From the NCBI RefSeq assembly GCF_947492365.1, contig NZ_CANLMB010000001.1:620001-684000 (forward strand): a stretch of DNA of 64,000 nucleotides, read 5' to 3'. The notes beneath the pieces are model-generated. The model saw nothing but the letters and a program-made list of their open reading frames with translations. It was not told where the DNA came from and ran no database searches. The position numbers and the translations under genes were made by a program. This document shows, piece by piece, positions 29,289 through 37,719 of this stretch. How positions within the stretch are numbered: the stretch's first letter is position 1; each line of letters opens with the position of its first letter. This stretch comes from an uncultured Erythrobacter sp. (GTDB taxonomy: Bacteria; Pseudomonadota; Alphaproteobacteria; Sphingomonadales; Sphingomonadaceae).

Positions 29289-30425
29289 TCAGCCTTCGTC
29301 TTCGATCTTGAAGACATAGACCGGCCCGAGATCGACCTCCTGCACGGTCCCGCCGAAATAGATCTCCAGCTCGGCACCGCCTGCGCCGTAGCCACGCGGT
29401 GCGCGGGTTTCGATGCGGATCATCTGCCATGCCGGGCCAACGCGGAAACGGTTGGCGGCGAAGCTTTCAAACGGGGGTGAGGTGCCCTGAATTCGGGTGG
29501 CGGCGACCGCGCGCCCGTCTTCGGTGCTGGCGCTGACGGTGCGCGCGGCAATCGCAATCAGCAGCCTATCACCTTCCTCGATCGTCTGGTTGATTGGCAC
29601 AGTCGCGGCGAGATCGGTGAGGGTGGAGCCTTCCTGCGCAACCGCAAAGCGGGTGGCGCGCATCATCCAGATCTCACGTTCCTCGCGTGTGGAATAATCG
29701 CCGACAGAGCCGCCAAACTTCCACAGGCCCTGATCGGGATTGTTGATGAGGGTGCCGACGCCTTCGAGGCTTTCGGGCATTTCAAGCTCGGGAATGTCGT
29801 AAGAGGCTGCGGCGACCGTGATCGGACCTTCGCCCGCTATGGATTCTGCTCCGGTTACGACAATCGCCTGCCCGATCTCGATGATCTGACGGGTGCGGCC
29901 AAACTGGACTGCGATGATACCATCTCTGGAGCGCAGGGTCTGTTCGGCCGTCGCGCTCACTTCGTACCATGCCCATTCCTTGCCGATGGAAAGTGTTTCC
30001 TCACCAAAGCCGGGATAGGGTTCGACATTGCGCTGGAACCGGACGCGCACCACGCCCAGGCCGTCATCGGTGTCGGCATCGATAGTGCGGGCATAAAAGC
30101 CGACCGTCACTGTGTCGCCGCGGCGCACAGTCTGGGTGAGGGGGATATTGGTGCCTGCAGTGTAGATGAATTCCGCTGCGCGTTTGATTTCAAAGCGCCG
30201 CGCTGCTCCGCCGCCGGGGATCGCGGGATCGACCACCGATGATGCGTTGAGGTCGGCGCCATAGCTCTGCCAGTCAATCCGCGAAGGATCGTTGACCAGA
30301 TCGCCGGGCAATTGCGCGTCGAGAGCAGCAAGCGCGTCGCTATCTTGCGCTGAAGCCGGTGCTTGCGAGAGTCCAGCCAGACCAAGCATTGCTGCCATTG
30401 CGAGCGGAAATGCGCGCAGTTTCAT
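29289..30425 (-). CDS. Secreted protein with two repeated beta-sandwich (CBM-like) domains
   Basis: This 378-residue protein has a signal peptide (MKLRAFPLAMAAMLGLAGLSQAPASA). It has two copies of one domain, about residues 60-185 and 235-375, with parallel segments such as IPLTQTVRRGDTVTVGFYART and VPINQTIEEGDRLLIAIAART. The pattern resembles carbohydrate-binding modules of the CBM4/9 or CBM6 jelly-roll type; no catalytic residues are evident. The ATG at 30425 has a GAGGGG site. It follows the halogenase gene on the same strand and carries its own LacI-type operator at 30476-30489, so it probably binds glucan at the cell surface or in the periplasm. This role is inferred. Confidence 0.78.
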   Translation of the reverse strand: MKLRAFPLAMAAMLGLAGLSQAPASAQDSDALAALDAQLPGDLVNDPSRIDWQSYGADLNASSVVDPAIPGGGAARRFEIKRAAEFIYTAGTNIPLTQTVRRGDTVTVGFYARTIDADTDDGLGVVRVRFQRNVEPYPGFGEETLSIGKEWAWYEVSATAEQTLRSRDGIIAVQFGRTRQIIEIGQAIVVTGAESIAGEGPITVAAASYDIPELEMPESLEGVGTLINNPDQGLWKFGGSVGDYSTREEREIWMMRATRFAVAQEGSTLTDLAATVPINQTIEEGDRLLIAIAARTVSASTEDGRAVAATRIQGTSPPFESFAANRFRVGPAWQMIRIETRAPRGYGAGGAELEIYFGGTVQEVDLGPVYVFKIEDEG

Positions 30426-30475
30426 TGTGTGATCCCCTCTTTCCAATCAGTCGCGACAGCCAATGCTATCAGCGT

Positions 30476-30489
30476 TGAGAACGTTATCA
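30476..30489. promoter_or_regulatory. Predicted LacI-family operator in front of the CBM-like gene
   Basis: TGAGAACGTTATCA matches the perfect palindrome found before the GH3 gene (38957-38970) at 13 of 14 positions. It lies 51 bases upstream of the ATG at 30425, within the gap that follows the halogenase gene. The AACGTT core is typical of LacI/GalR operators, and a LacI gene is in the locus. Confidence 0.7.
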
Positions 30490-30582
30490 TTTCAGATTGC
30501 GGCTTTCCGCTCAATGAATATCGGCGAAGTGCCCGCAATCATTCGGTAATTTGGAGGCGCGCCAGCGCCCCGCGGTGCCGCG

Positions 30583-32094
30583 TCAGCTACTCTTGGCAGG
30601 ACAGTAGCGTTGCAGATACTCGCCATGTCCGGGCATGTGCTGGACGAGGAATCGGATCGACTGCTCCATCTCGTCAATCTCCTTGCGGGTCTGCGGTGTA
30701 TCGATCGATTCCGCCATCGGGTTGTGTCCGCCCATATGGATGCCCTGACCCATCATCACCGCTGCCCAACTGGTGTCGGTGAACAGCTCGTCCTCCTCGC
30801 GGAAGATCTGGCCATTGGCTTTGAAAATCTCGACCTTTTCGGTGAGCGTGTCGGGCACATCCATCGTGCGCACGTAGTTCCAAAACCCTGAGTCCGTGCG
30901 CTGCGTCGCGTTGTAATGCAGTATCAGGAAGTCGCGGATGCGGGCATATTCGCGGCCCGTCAGGCGGTTGAACGTATCCTGCTGCGCCTGCGTCACCCCG
31001 TCGAGCGATAGCAGCGACAGGAACTTGTCGATACCGGTGTTGATAAGGTGGATAGAGGTCGATTCCAGCGGCTCCATAAAGCCCGCTGAAAGCCCCAATG
31101 CGACGACATTCTTGTTCCAGAATTTCTTGCGACGTCCGGTGACGAAGCGCAGGAAATTGGGGTCGGCCTGCGGCTTGCCCGCAATGTTGCCGAGCAGAAT
31201 GTCGAGCGCCTCCTGATCTTCCATAAATTCGCTGCAATAGACATGGCCGTTGCCGTTGCGGTGTTGCAGCGGCACCTGCCATTGCCAACCAGCGGCGTGA
31301 GCGGTGGCGCGAGTGAAGGGCGGGGGCGGGCTGCCGTCGTCGCGCCCGCATGGGATGGCGACTGCGCGGTTGCAGGGTAGCCAGTGGGTCCAGTCTTCAT
31401 AGCCGGTTTCTAGCGCCTGCTCGATCAACAGCCCGCGGAAACCCGAGCAATCGATGAAAAGATCGCCTTCAAGCACGCGGCCGTCGTCTAGCGTTACCGA
31501 AGTGACGAAGCCGCTCTCCGGATCCAGCTGCACATCGGAGACTTTGCCTTCCTGCCGCTCGACGCCGCGTTGCTCGGCAAACTTGCGCAGGAATTGCGCG
31601 TATTTGCCCGCATCAATGTGGTAGGCGTAATTGATGGGCGGCATGTCGTCGCGCTGGTTGTAATCTTCTGTCCGCGCGAATTTGCCGAAATAGGCGGCCA
31701 TGGTTTCAAGGTTGAAGACCTGCATCGGGCGGTTATCGCCGTCATTCTTCAGCTTGTGCCACATATGGTGAAAGCCGATCCCGCCAAGCGAATAGCCATA
31801 GGCGCCGAAGGGGTGGATGTAGCTGTCGCCGATATTGCCCCAGTTTTCGAACTGGATGCCTAGCTTGAAGCTGCCCTGGACGGCGGAGAGCATATCCGCT
31901 TCCTTGATTCCAAGCAGATCATTGAAGCCCACAAAGGGAGGAATCGTCGCCTCGCCAACGCCCACCGTGCCAATCGCTTCCGATTCGACCAGAGTAATTC
32001 CCAGCTCGCGCCCGACCTTGAGCCGGGACATTGCCGCCGCCGCCATCCAGCCTGCGGTGCCGCCACCAACGATGATTATCTGCTTGATTGCCAT
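30583..32094 (-). CDS. Flavin-dependent tryptophan halogenase family protein
   Basis: This 503-residue protein has the FAD-binding GGGTAGWMAAAAM near the N terminus, a catalytic-lysine region FKLGIQFENW near residue 80, and the halogenase hallmark WQWQVP (usual WxWxIP). These features put it in the PrnA-type halogenase family. Homologues next to TonB receptors of carbohydrate loci are common in sphingomonads and Caulobacter, and their real substrate is unknown; halogenation of tryptophan is not established for them. The ATG at 32094 has a GAGG site; the frame open to 32238 has none. It is divergent from the receptor gene and upstream of the CBM-like gene. Confidence 0.87.
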   Translation of the reverse strand: MAIKQIIIVGGGTAGWMAAAAMSRLKVGRELGITLVESEAIGTVGVGEATIPPFVGFNDLLGIKEADMLSAVQGSFKLGIQFENWGNIGDSYIHPFGAYGYSLGGIGFHHMWHKLKNDGDNRPMQVFNLETMAAYFGKFARTEDYNQRDDMPPINYAYHIDAGKYAQFLRKFAEQRGVERQEGKVSDVQLDPESGFVTSVTLDDGRVLEGDLFIDCSGFRGLLIEQALETGYEDWTHWLPCNRAVAIPCGRDDGSPPPPFTRATAHAAGWQWQVPLQHRNGNGHVYCSEFMEDQEALDILLGNIAGKPQADPNFLRFVTGRRKKFWNKNVVALGLSAGFMEPLESTSIHLINTGIDKFLSLLSLDGVTQAQQDTFNRLTGREYARIRDFLILHYNATQRTDSGFWNYVRTMDVPDTLTEKVEIFKANGQIFREEDELFTDTSWAAVMMGQGIHMGGHNPMAESIDTPQTRKEIDEMEQSIRFLVQHMPGHGEYLQRYCPAKSS

Positions 32095-32210
32095 AATATC
32101 CTCTGTCCGCGGCCTCTTTAGACCGCCCCAGGCCATTCCCGCAAACTCGCGGCAAACTTCGCGTTTTTCACTGTTGCTAGTTTGCAATGTGGGAAAATTA
32201 TTACAAGCCT

Positions 32211-32224
32211 TGTGAACGCTAACA
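32211..32224. promoter_or_regulatory. Probable weak LacI-family operator between halogenase and TonB receptor genes
   Basis: TGTGAACGCTAACA agrees at 10 of 14 positions with the perfect palindrome TGAGAACGTTCTCA found in front of the GH3 gene. It sits in the 203-base gap between the divergent halogenase (start 32094) and receptor (start 32298) genes and could regulate both. Its match is weaker than the other two sites. Confidence 0.5.
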
Positions 32225-32297
32225 AAATGAGCTACCAAGCGGTCAGATCAAGATCGACGGGAGAGTCGGCAGCGATTTTTTGAGGGGAAGTTCTGTT

Positions 32298-35200
32298 ATG
32301 AAAACCGTTCGTTTTGCGCCTTCGCGGCGTATCTTTGCACTGAGTACGGCCTCGGGCATCGCTATGGCGGTTGCGTCGCCTGCCTACGCGCAGGACACCG
32401 AAGAAGATGTGACTGAAGAAGTCGCGGATGAGGGCAACCAGATCCTCGTCACCGGTTTTCGCGCCTCGCTTGAGAACGCTCAGAATATCAAGCGTGATGC
32501 AGACACCTTTGTCGATGCGGTGACCGCAGAAGACATCGGCGCGCTTCCCGACCGTTCGGTTGCAGAAACGCTTCAGCGTATCCCGGGCGTCAATATTGGC
32601 CGTTTTGAAAAGACCTCAGATCCTGACCGTTTCTCGGTCGAAGGCACCGGCGTCATTATTCGCGGCCTTCCATTCGTCCGTTCGGAACTGAATGGCCGCG
32701 ACATCTTCTCCGCAAATGGGGGCCGCGTCCTCAGCTTTAACGACGTCTCGCCTGAACTGCTCGGCAGCGTGCAGGTCTTCAAGAACGTCACCGCCGACAT
32801 GATCGACGGCGGCATCGCAGGCACGGTGAACCTCATCACCCGCAAGCCGCTCGACAATCGCGGCACGCGCATTGCTGGCTCGATCGAGGGCACGATGGGT
32901 GATCTGGCGGAAGATTGGTCGCCGGCATTTTCCGTTTTGGGTTCGACCACTTTCGAAACAGAAGGTGGCTCCTTCGGAATCCAGCTTGGCTATACCAATT
33001 CGGAGCTGATCAGCCGCACCGACGCATCGCAGGTCACTGACCCTTGCTACCGTGCTGATACACTTGATGGCGGGTGTTTCCGTACTACCAATGTGAGTTC
33101 TGGCGGTGTTGGCGATGCGACGGGTTTTGACGCATCGAACTTCCCGCCCGCAAACTCGGTTGTAGTGCCCAAGGGGGCCGGTGTCCGCTCGACGCGTCTT
33201 GAGCGTGATCGTGAAACTTATTCGGCGGTGCTTCAGTACGAATCGCCGTCGCGCGATTTCTTGTTCACCTTCGAATGGCTGCGTTCGGACACGACGTTCT
33301 TCACGGACGAAGCTGCGATCCTCGCGCTGGTGAATGACGATGCGTTGTTCCCCGTTCAAGCCGCGGGCAGCACATGGGAATTCGACGAAAACGGCGTCTT
33401 CCAGCGCGGTATTCTTAGCCAGCGTATCGGCGATGCCTATGCCAACCCGTTTGGCCGCGGTGGTATCCCGATGGAATCGCTGCGTTTCCAGCGTGAGCTC
33501 GACTCGGTCACCGAAGATTTCTCGGTCGATGTCGCTTGGGAAGTTTCCGATCGCCTTCGCTTCAACTTTGAAGCGCAGCGGATCGAATCCGATCTTAGCC
33601 GCAACTCGATCATCGGTGTGATGAACAGCTGGGCGAATATCGACCTCGACCTGACCGGTGAAACGCCGCAGGTTTCGTTCCTTGCACCTCCGGGCGCGCC
33701 GAGCGATTACTTCACCAGCGGCTTCAACACCTATTACTGGTTCCTGCTCGACAGCATTGAACGCAACGAGGCTCAGCTCGACAGTCTGCGTTTCGATGGT
33801 GAATATGACATCAGCGACGACGGCTTCTTTAAGAGCGCCCGTTTCGGTGCGCGCTGGGCCGAGCGTGATCGCACAACTCGCGACACCGCATTCTCGACCT
33901 GGGGCAACCTTTCGGCTCCTTGGGCTGGCCGTGCTGGCTGTGCTCCGTGGAACGCCGGTCCGGGCTGTGCGGCAACGGGCGGTTTCCAGCCGGGTCGTTT
34001 CTTCACTGGTCTTCCGGGTCAGGAATTCGCCATTGCAGGCGGTGCCTATGTCGATGAATTTCCTGGATTCTCGAGCTACCGGACGCCATTTTCTGACGGT
34101 TTCCAGCGCGGCAACGCGCCGACCCCGATCCCGGGCGGTGGCGCGTTCTTCTTTGGTGGCGATGACTTCCTTGGTGAATATCTATCGGGTGTGTCGGCCA
34201 ATCAGGCGGCAGAACTCAACGAATTCTCGCAGACTCCGAACCCTTTCTTCGGTGTTCAGGGCCGTGCAGGGTGTGATCCTTTCTGCGCGAATGAAGTCAA
34301 CATTCAGGTGGAAACCACCAAGGCTGCCTATGGCCGCATCGACTACGGCATGGATTTCGACAATGGCTGGGTGCTCGAAGGTAACTTCGGTCTGCGCTAT
34401 ATCGAAACTTCGTACGAAACCGAGGGCGTAATCGGCTTTCCAAGGGTCGAAGGGATCGACAATGGTCCCGCCGGTAATGGCGACGGTGTGCTGACTCTTG
34501 CAGAGCTTCAGGGGTCTTGCGGCATTGTTCCGCCAGGACAGGCTGCTCCGGGATATTGTAGTCTTTCCGCAGCTCGTCAGTCTGAGTACATCGCCGCGTT
34601 CACCGATCAGGTGATCGACGTCAGTGATGACGTCGTATTCGAAAACTGGCTGCCTAGCTTCAATGCGAAGCTTGATATTGGGAACGGCGTTCTGTTCCGC
34701 GCAGCGGTATCGAAAGGAATTTCCCGCCTCGATCCCAGCCTCTATCGCTCGGGTGGAGGGATTGCTGACAACACCAACGCGCTGGCAGCTGCAGGTACCC
34801 TGGAAACAGGTCCACTATTTGCACTCGCAACTGGTAACCGCGACCTGCGACCGATCGAATCTTGGAATTATGACCTGTCGGTCGAGTGGTACTTCGACGA
34901 TGTAGGCTCGTTGACGCTGTCTGGCTTCGTGAAGGATATCGGTGGCATCGTGAATACCGAGCTTCCGATTGTGACCTTGACCGCACCAGATGGTGCCACC
35001 GCAGAAGCCGAAATTCAGCGGCCTGCGAACTTGGTTGGCGGCACGCTTAAGGGCGTCGAGGTTGGTTATCAGCAGACCTACGACTTCTTGCCAGCGCCGT
35101 TAGACGGGCTCGGATTTGCCGGAACCTACACCTATATCGACGGTGGACAGTTCTCGAACATCGACACCGCCGGCACTACCGGTCCGTTCTCTGCGGCCCA

Positions 35201-35543
35201 GCCGCTTGCCGGCATTTCGGAGCACACCTTCAACGCTACGCTGTTCTACGAGAAGGGCCCGCTTTCGATGCGTGCTGCGTATAACTGGCGTTCGGACTTC
35301 CTGATCACGCCGCGCGATGACATCTTCCCGTTCTCGCCGATCTATCAGGAATCGACGGGTCAGCTTGACGCATCGATCTTCTTTAGCGTGACCGATTACC
35401 TGAAGCTTGGCGTGCAGGGCGTGAACCTGCTCGACGAAGTGACGCGTACCAGTCAGGTGGTTGATTTTGACGGAACGCGGATCACCCGCTCTGCCTTCCG
35501 CAATGACCGCCGCTACACCTTCCTTGCTCGCTTCGACTTCTAG
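32298..35543 (+). CDS. TonB-dependent outer-membrane receptor of a carbohydrate locus
   Basis: This 1081-residue protein has a signal peptide ending at PAYAQ, a TonB-box-like NQILVTGFRASLENAQNIKR, and the plug signature ALPDRSVAETLQRIPGVNI. A long beta-barrel follows, ending in the aromatic terminus RRYTFLARFDF needed for outer-membrane assembly. The length and plug style match the large receptors of Caulobacter/Sphingomonas polysaccharide loci rather than siderophore receptors. The expected cargo is oligosaccharide released by the GH16 neighbour. The ATG at 32298 has a GAGGGG site; the TTG at 32280 is rejected. A hairpin lies after the stop. Confidence 0.93.
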   Translation: MKTVRFAPSRRIFALSTASGIAMAVASPAYAQDTEEDVTEEVADEGNQILVTGFRASLENAQNIKRDADTFVDAVTAEDIGALPDRSVAETLQRIPGVNIGRFEKTSDPDRFSVEGTGVIIRGLPFVRSELNGRDIFSANGGRVLSFNDVSPELLGSVQVFKNVTADMIDGGIAGTVNLITRKPLDNRGTRIAGSIEGTMGDLAEDWSPAFSVLGSTTFETEGGSFGIQLGYTNSELISRTDASQVTDPCYRADTLDGGCFRTTNVSSGGVGDATGFDASNFPPANSVVVPKGAGVRSTRLERDRETYSAVLQYESPSRDFLFTFEWLRSDTTFFTDEAAILALVNDDALFPVQAAGSTWEFDENGVFQRGILSQRIGDAYANPFGRGGIPMESLRFQRELDSVTEDFSVDVAWEVSDRLRFNFEAQRIESDLSRNSIIGVMNSWANIDLDLTGETPQVSFLAPPGAPSDYFTSGFNTYYWFLLDSIERNEAQLDSLRFDGEYDISDDGFFKSARFGARWAERDRTTRDTAFSTWGNLSAPWAGRAGCAPWNAGPGCAATGGFQPGRFFTGLPGQEFAIAGGAYVDEFPGFSSYRTPFSDGFQRGNAPTPIPGGGAFFFGGDDFLGEYLSGVSANQAAELNEFSQTPNPFFGVQGRAGCDPFCANEVNIQVETTKAAYGRIDYGMDFDNGWVLEGNFGLRYIETSYETEGVIGFPRVEGIDNGPAGNGDGVLTLAELQGSCGIVPPGQAAPGYCSLSAARQSEYIAAFTDQVIDVSDDVVFENWLPSFNAKLDIGNGVLFRAAVSKGISRLDPSLYRSGGGIADNTNALAAAGTLETGPLFALATGNRDLRPIESWNYDLSVEWYFDDVGSLTLSGFVKDIGGIVNTELPIVTLTAPDGATAEAEIQRPANLVGGTLKGVEVGYQQTYDFLPAPLDGLGFAGTYTYIDGGQFSNIDTAGTTGPFSAAQPLAGISEHTFNATLFYEKGPLSMRAAYNWRSDFLITPRDDIFPFSPIYQESTGQLDASIFFSVTDYLKLGVQGVNLLDEVTRTSQVVDFDGTRITRSAFRNDRRYTFLARFDF

Positions 35544-35583
35544 GGATTACTCGAAGCGTCCGGTTTAAGATCGGGCAAGGGGT

Positions 35584-35621
35584 AAGAGGGGGCTTTGCTT
35601 GAGGGGGCAAAGTCCCCTCTT
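35584..35621 (+). terminator. Hairpin terminator after the TonB receptor gene
   Basis: AAGAGGGGGCTTTGC (35584-35598) and GCAAAGTCCCCTCTT (35607-35621) form a 15-base-pair stem with one G-T pair and a short loop, 40 bases after the stop. The T run after it is short. It probably ends or attenuates receptor transcription before the GH16-LacI-MFS genes. Confidence 0.7.
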
Positions 35622-35658
35622 CTTGCTATAGGACCAATTCAGAGCCGAGGAGAGAGGC

Positions 35659-36639
35659 ATGCATATTCTGGCAAAATTCGGTTTGGCGGCGATGGCATTG
35701 ATGCTGTCCGGGTGTTTTGCCAGCGCTGGCGAGCCTGAAGAGGTTGTCGTTGCTCCGGTTGATGGTGCAGATTGGCAGCTGGTGTGGTCGGACGAGTTCG
35801 ACGGAAGCGAACTCGATCGCAGCAAATGGATCCCCGAAGAATCGTGCTGGGGCGGGGGGAACAATGAGCGGCAATGCTACACTGACCGTCCTGAGAATAT
35901 CGCGATTGAGGACGGCTTTCTCGTCCTGAAGGCGCAGCGCGAGACCTTCACCGGCCCCGCACGTCCACCGGAGATTGCGGAAGATCCCAACCCTCAGATC
36001 ACGCAGGAATACACGTCCGGCAAAGTGCGCACGCGCGGGCTCCACGCGTGGCAATATGGCCGGATCGAGGTCCGTGCAAAGGTTCCTGCCGGGCAGGGCA
36101 TGTGGCCCGCCGTATGGATGATGCCTGCCGATGACCATTACGGCACATGGCCGCTTTCAGGCGAAATCGACATACTGGAGACGGTCAATATCGGCGCGGA
36201 TTGTGACGAGTGCGAAGGCGATCTTGGCGAGAACCGCACGGTAAGCGCATTGCACTTTGGCGACTTCGCACCGAACAATGCCTATGTCTCGCAAAAGACG
36301 CCGCTACCATCGCTGGCGCTTCCTTCGGATGAATATCACGTCTATTCAGTCGAATGGGGCGAGGGCCTGATCCGGTTTCTGGTGGATGACCGGGTGCATT
36401 TCACTGTCACGCGGGATGACTGGTTCACCAGTTCCCCGCTCGCTATGGACAATCCCAACGCTCCGTTCGATCAACCATTCTACGTGATGGCCAATCTGGC
36501 AGTAGGCGGAAAATGGCCCGAGGAATCGAATGAGTTGGGACTTGCCGACAGCAGCACCCCCAATCAGTTGTCCATTGATTGGATCCGAGTGTATCAGTGC
36601 GAAAGCGACCCGGAAACCGGCCGGGCTTGCATGGAATAA
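35659..36639 (+). CDS. GH16 family endo-beta-glucanase lipoprotein (laminarinase-like)
   Basis: This 326-residue protein starts with a lipoprotein signal (lipobox LSGC, so Cys near residue 21). The GH16 catalytic motif is GEIDILETV, with Glu169, Asp171 and Glu174 in the ExDxxE arrangement. The N-terminal WSDEFDGSELDRSKW and NNERQCYTDRPEN segments and the C-terminal IDWIRVYQC strand are typical of GH16 laminarinases acting on beta-1,3-glucans. It is predicted to sit on the outer membrane, cutting glucan for the receptor. Specificity (beta-1,3 rather than mixed-linkage) is inference. It precedes the LacI gene by 24 bases. Confidence 0.9.
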   Translation: MHILAKFGLAAMALMLSGCFASAGEPEEVVVAPVDGADWQLVWSDEFDGSELDRSKWIPEESCWGGGNNERQCYTDRPENIAIEDGFLVLKAQRETFTGPARPPEIAEDPNPQITQEYTSGKVRTRGLHAWQYGRIEVRAKVPAGQGMWPAVWMMPADDHYGTWPLSGEIDILETVNIGADCDECEGDLGENRTVSALHFGDFAPNNAYVSQKTPLPSLALPSDEYHVYSVEWGEGLIRFLVDDRVHFTVTRDDWFTSSPLAMDNPNAPFDQPFYVMANLAVGGKWPEESNELGLADSSTPNQLSIDWIRVYQCESDPETGRACME

Positions 36640-36663
36640 TCTGAGGTAGGGGCAAAGTTTCAC

Positions 36664-37719
36664 GTGGCTAGGGGCCGTAAATCCGTAACAATCCGCGAAG
36701 TGGCGGAAGATGCAGGCGTGTCTTTGCAAACGGTCAGCCGTGTCATCAATGATGGCCCGAATGTACGCCCGCAAATGCGCGACAAGGTGCAGGCCTCGAT
36801 TGATCGGCTCGGCTATGTCCCCTCGCTCGCCGCCCAGCGTATGAGCGGCTCTCGGTCTTACATCATCCTTGCGATCAATGACCGTGAGCGCACCTTGCAG
36901 GACTGGCGCGAGCGGCAGGGCACTGACTGGGTTGACCAGATGTTGCTCGGCGGGATCCTGACATGTTCCAAGCACGGCTATCGCATGATGGTTGAGCTGG
37001 TCGACACACATATCGATCATGTCGAGCGGGAACTGGGCGCGACCATTTCTGCCCTGCAGCCCGATGGCGTGATTCTGACGCCGCCGCACTCGGAAAACAA
37101 GCTGATCACCGAACTGCTGGAGGGGCGCAACATTCCCTTCGCACGGATCGGTTCGAAGGAAAGCGGGGCGGGTATTCCGCTGACTATGGGCGATGAAGGC
37201 GCAGCCTATCTTGCCACCAACCGCCTGATCGAGCTGGGTCACAAGAAGATCGGCATCATCGCTGGTCCTAAGCAATACAGTCTGAGCGGATGGCGCGTTG
37301 ACGGGTGGAAGCGCGCACTAGAGGAAGCAGGACTGAGCAGTGACGGGCTGAATGAGCGGGGCGACTTCAGCTATCAGTCGGGCACCCAGGCAGCGCGCGC
37401 CTTGCTCGATCGCAATCCGGATCTGTCGGCGATTATCGGGTCGAGCGACCAGATGACGCTCGCCGCGCTTGCCGTCGCGCAGGATCGCGGGCTGCATATC
37501 CCGCGCGACCTGTCGATCATCTCCTTCGACAACACGCCGATTGTGCGCTTCTCACGCCCGCCGCTGACTGCGATAGATCAACCGATTGCCGAGACGGTTT
37601 CGATTGCGGTCGAGCAGCTCATCACCAATGGCGGCAAGCCGCATCATGGCGATGTGATCGATGTGAAGGCGGGCCTTGTTGAGCGCGCGTCCATCGGTCC
37701 GGGACCGAAAGCGGCTTGA
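36664..37719 (+). CDS. LacI-family transcriptional regulator of the glucan locus
   Basis: This 351-residue regulator has an N-terminal helix-turn-helix (TIREVAEDAGVSLQTVSRVIN) with the LacI hinge helix LAAQRMSG, followed by a periplasmic-binding-protein-like sugar domain (residues about 60-340). It starts at a GTG, directly after the GH16 gene. Its stop overlaps the MFS start as TTGA. It is the obvious candidate to bind the three TGAGAACGTTCTCA-type palindromes at 30476, 32211 and 38957 and to be released by a glucose or gluco-oligosaccharide ligand. Ligand identity is not known. Confidence 0.93.
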   Translation: MARGRKSVTIREVAEDAGVSLQTVSRVINDGPNVRPQMRDKVQASIDRLGYVPSLAAQRMSGSRSYIILAINDRERTLQDWRERQGTDWVDQMLLGGILTCSKHGYRMMVELVDTHIDHVERELGATISALQPDGVILTPPHSENKLITELLEGRNIPFARIGSKESGAGIPLTMGDEGAAYLATNRLIELGHKKIGIIAGPKQYSLSGWRVDGWKRALEEAGLSSDGLNERGDFSYQSGTQAARALLDRNPDLSAIIGSSDQMTLAALAVAQDRGLHIPRDLSIISFDNTPIVRFSRPPLTAIDQPIAETVSIAVEQLITNGGKPHHGDVIDVKAGLVERASIGPGPKAA

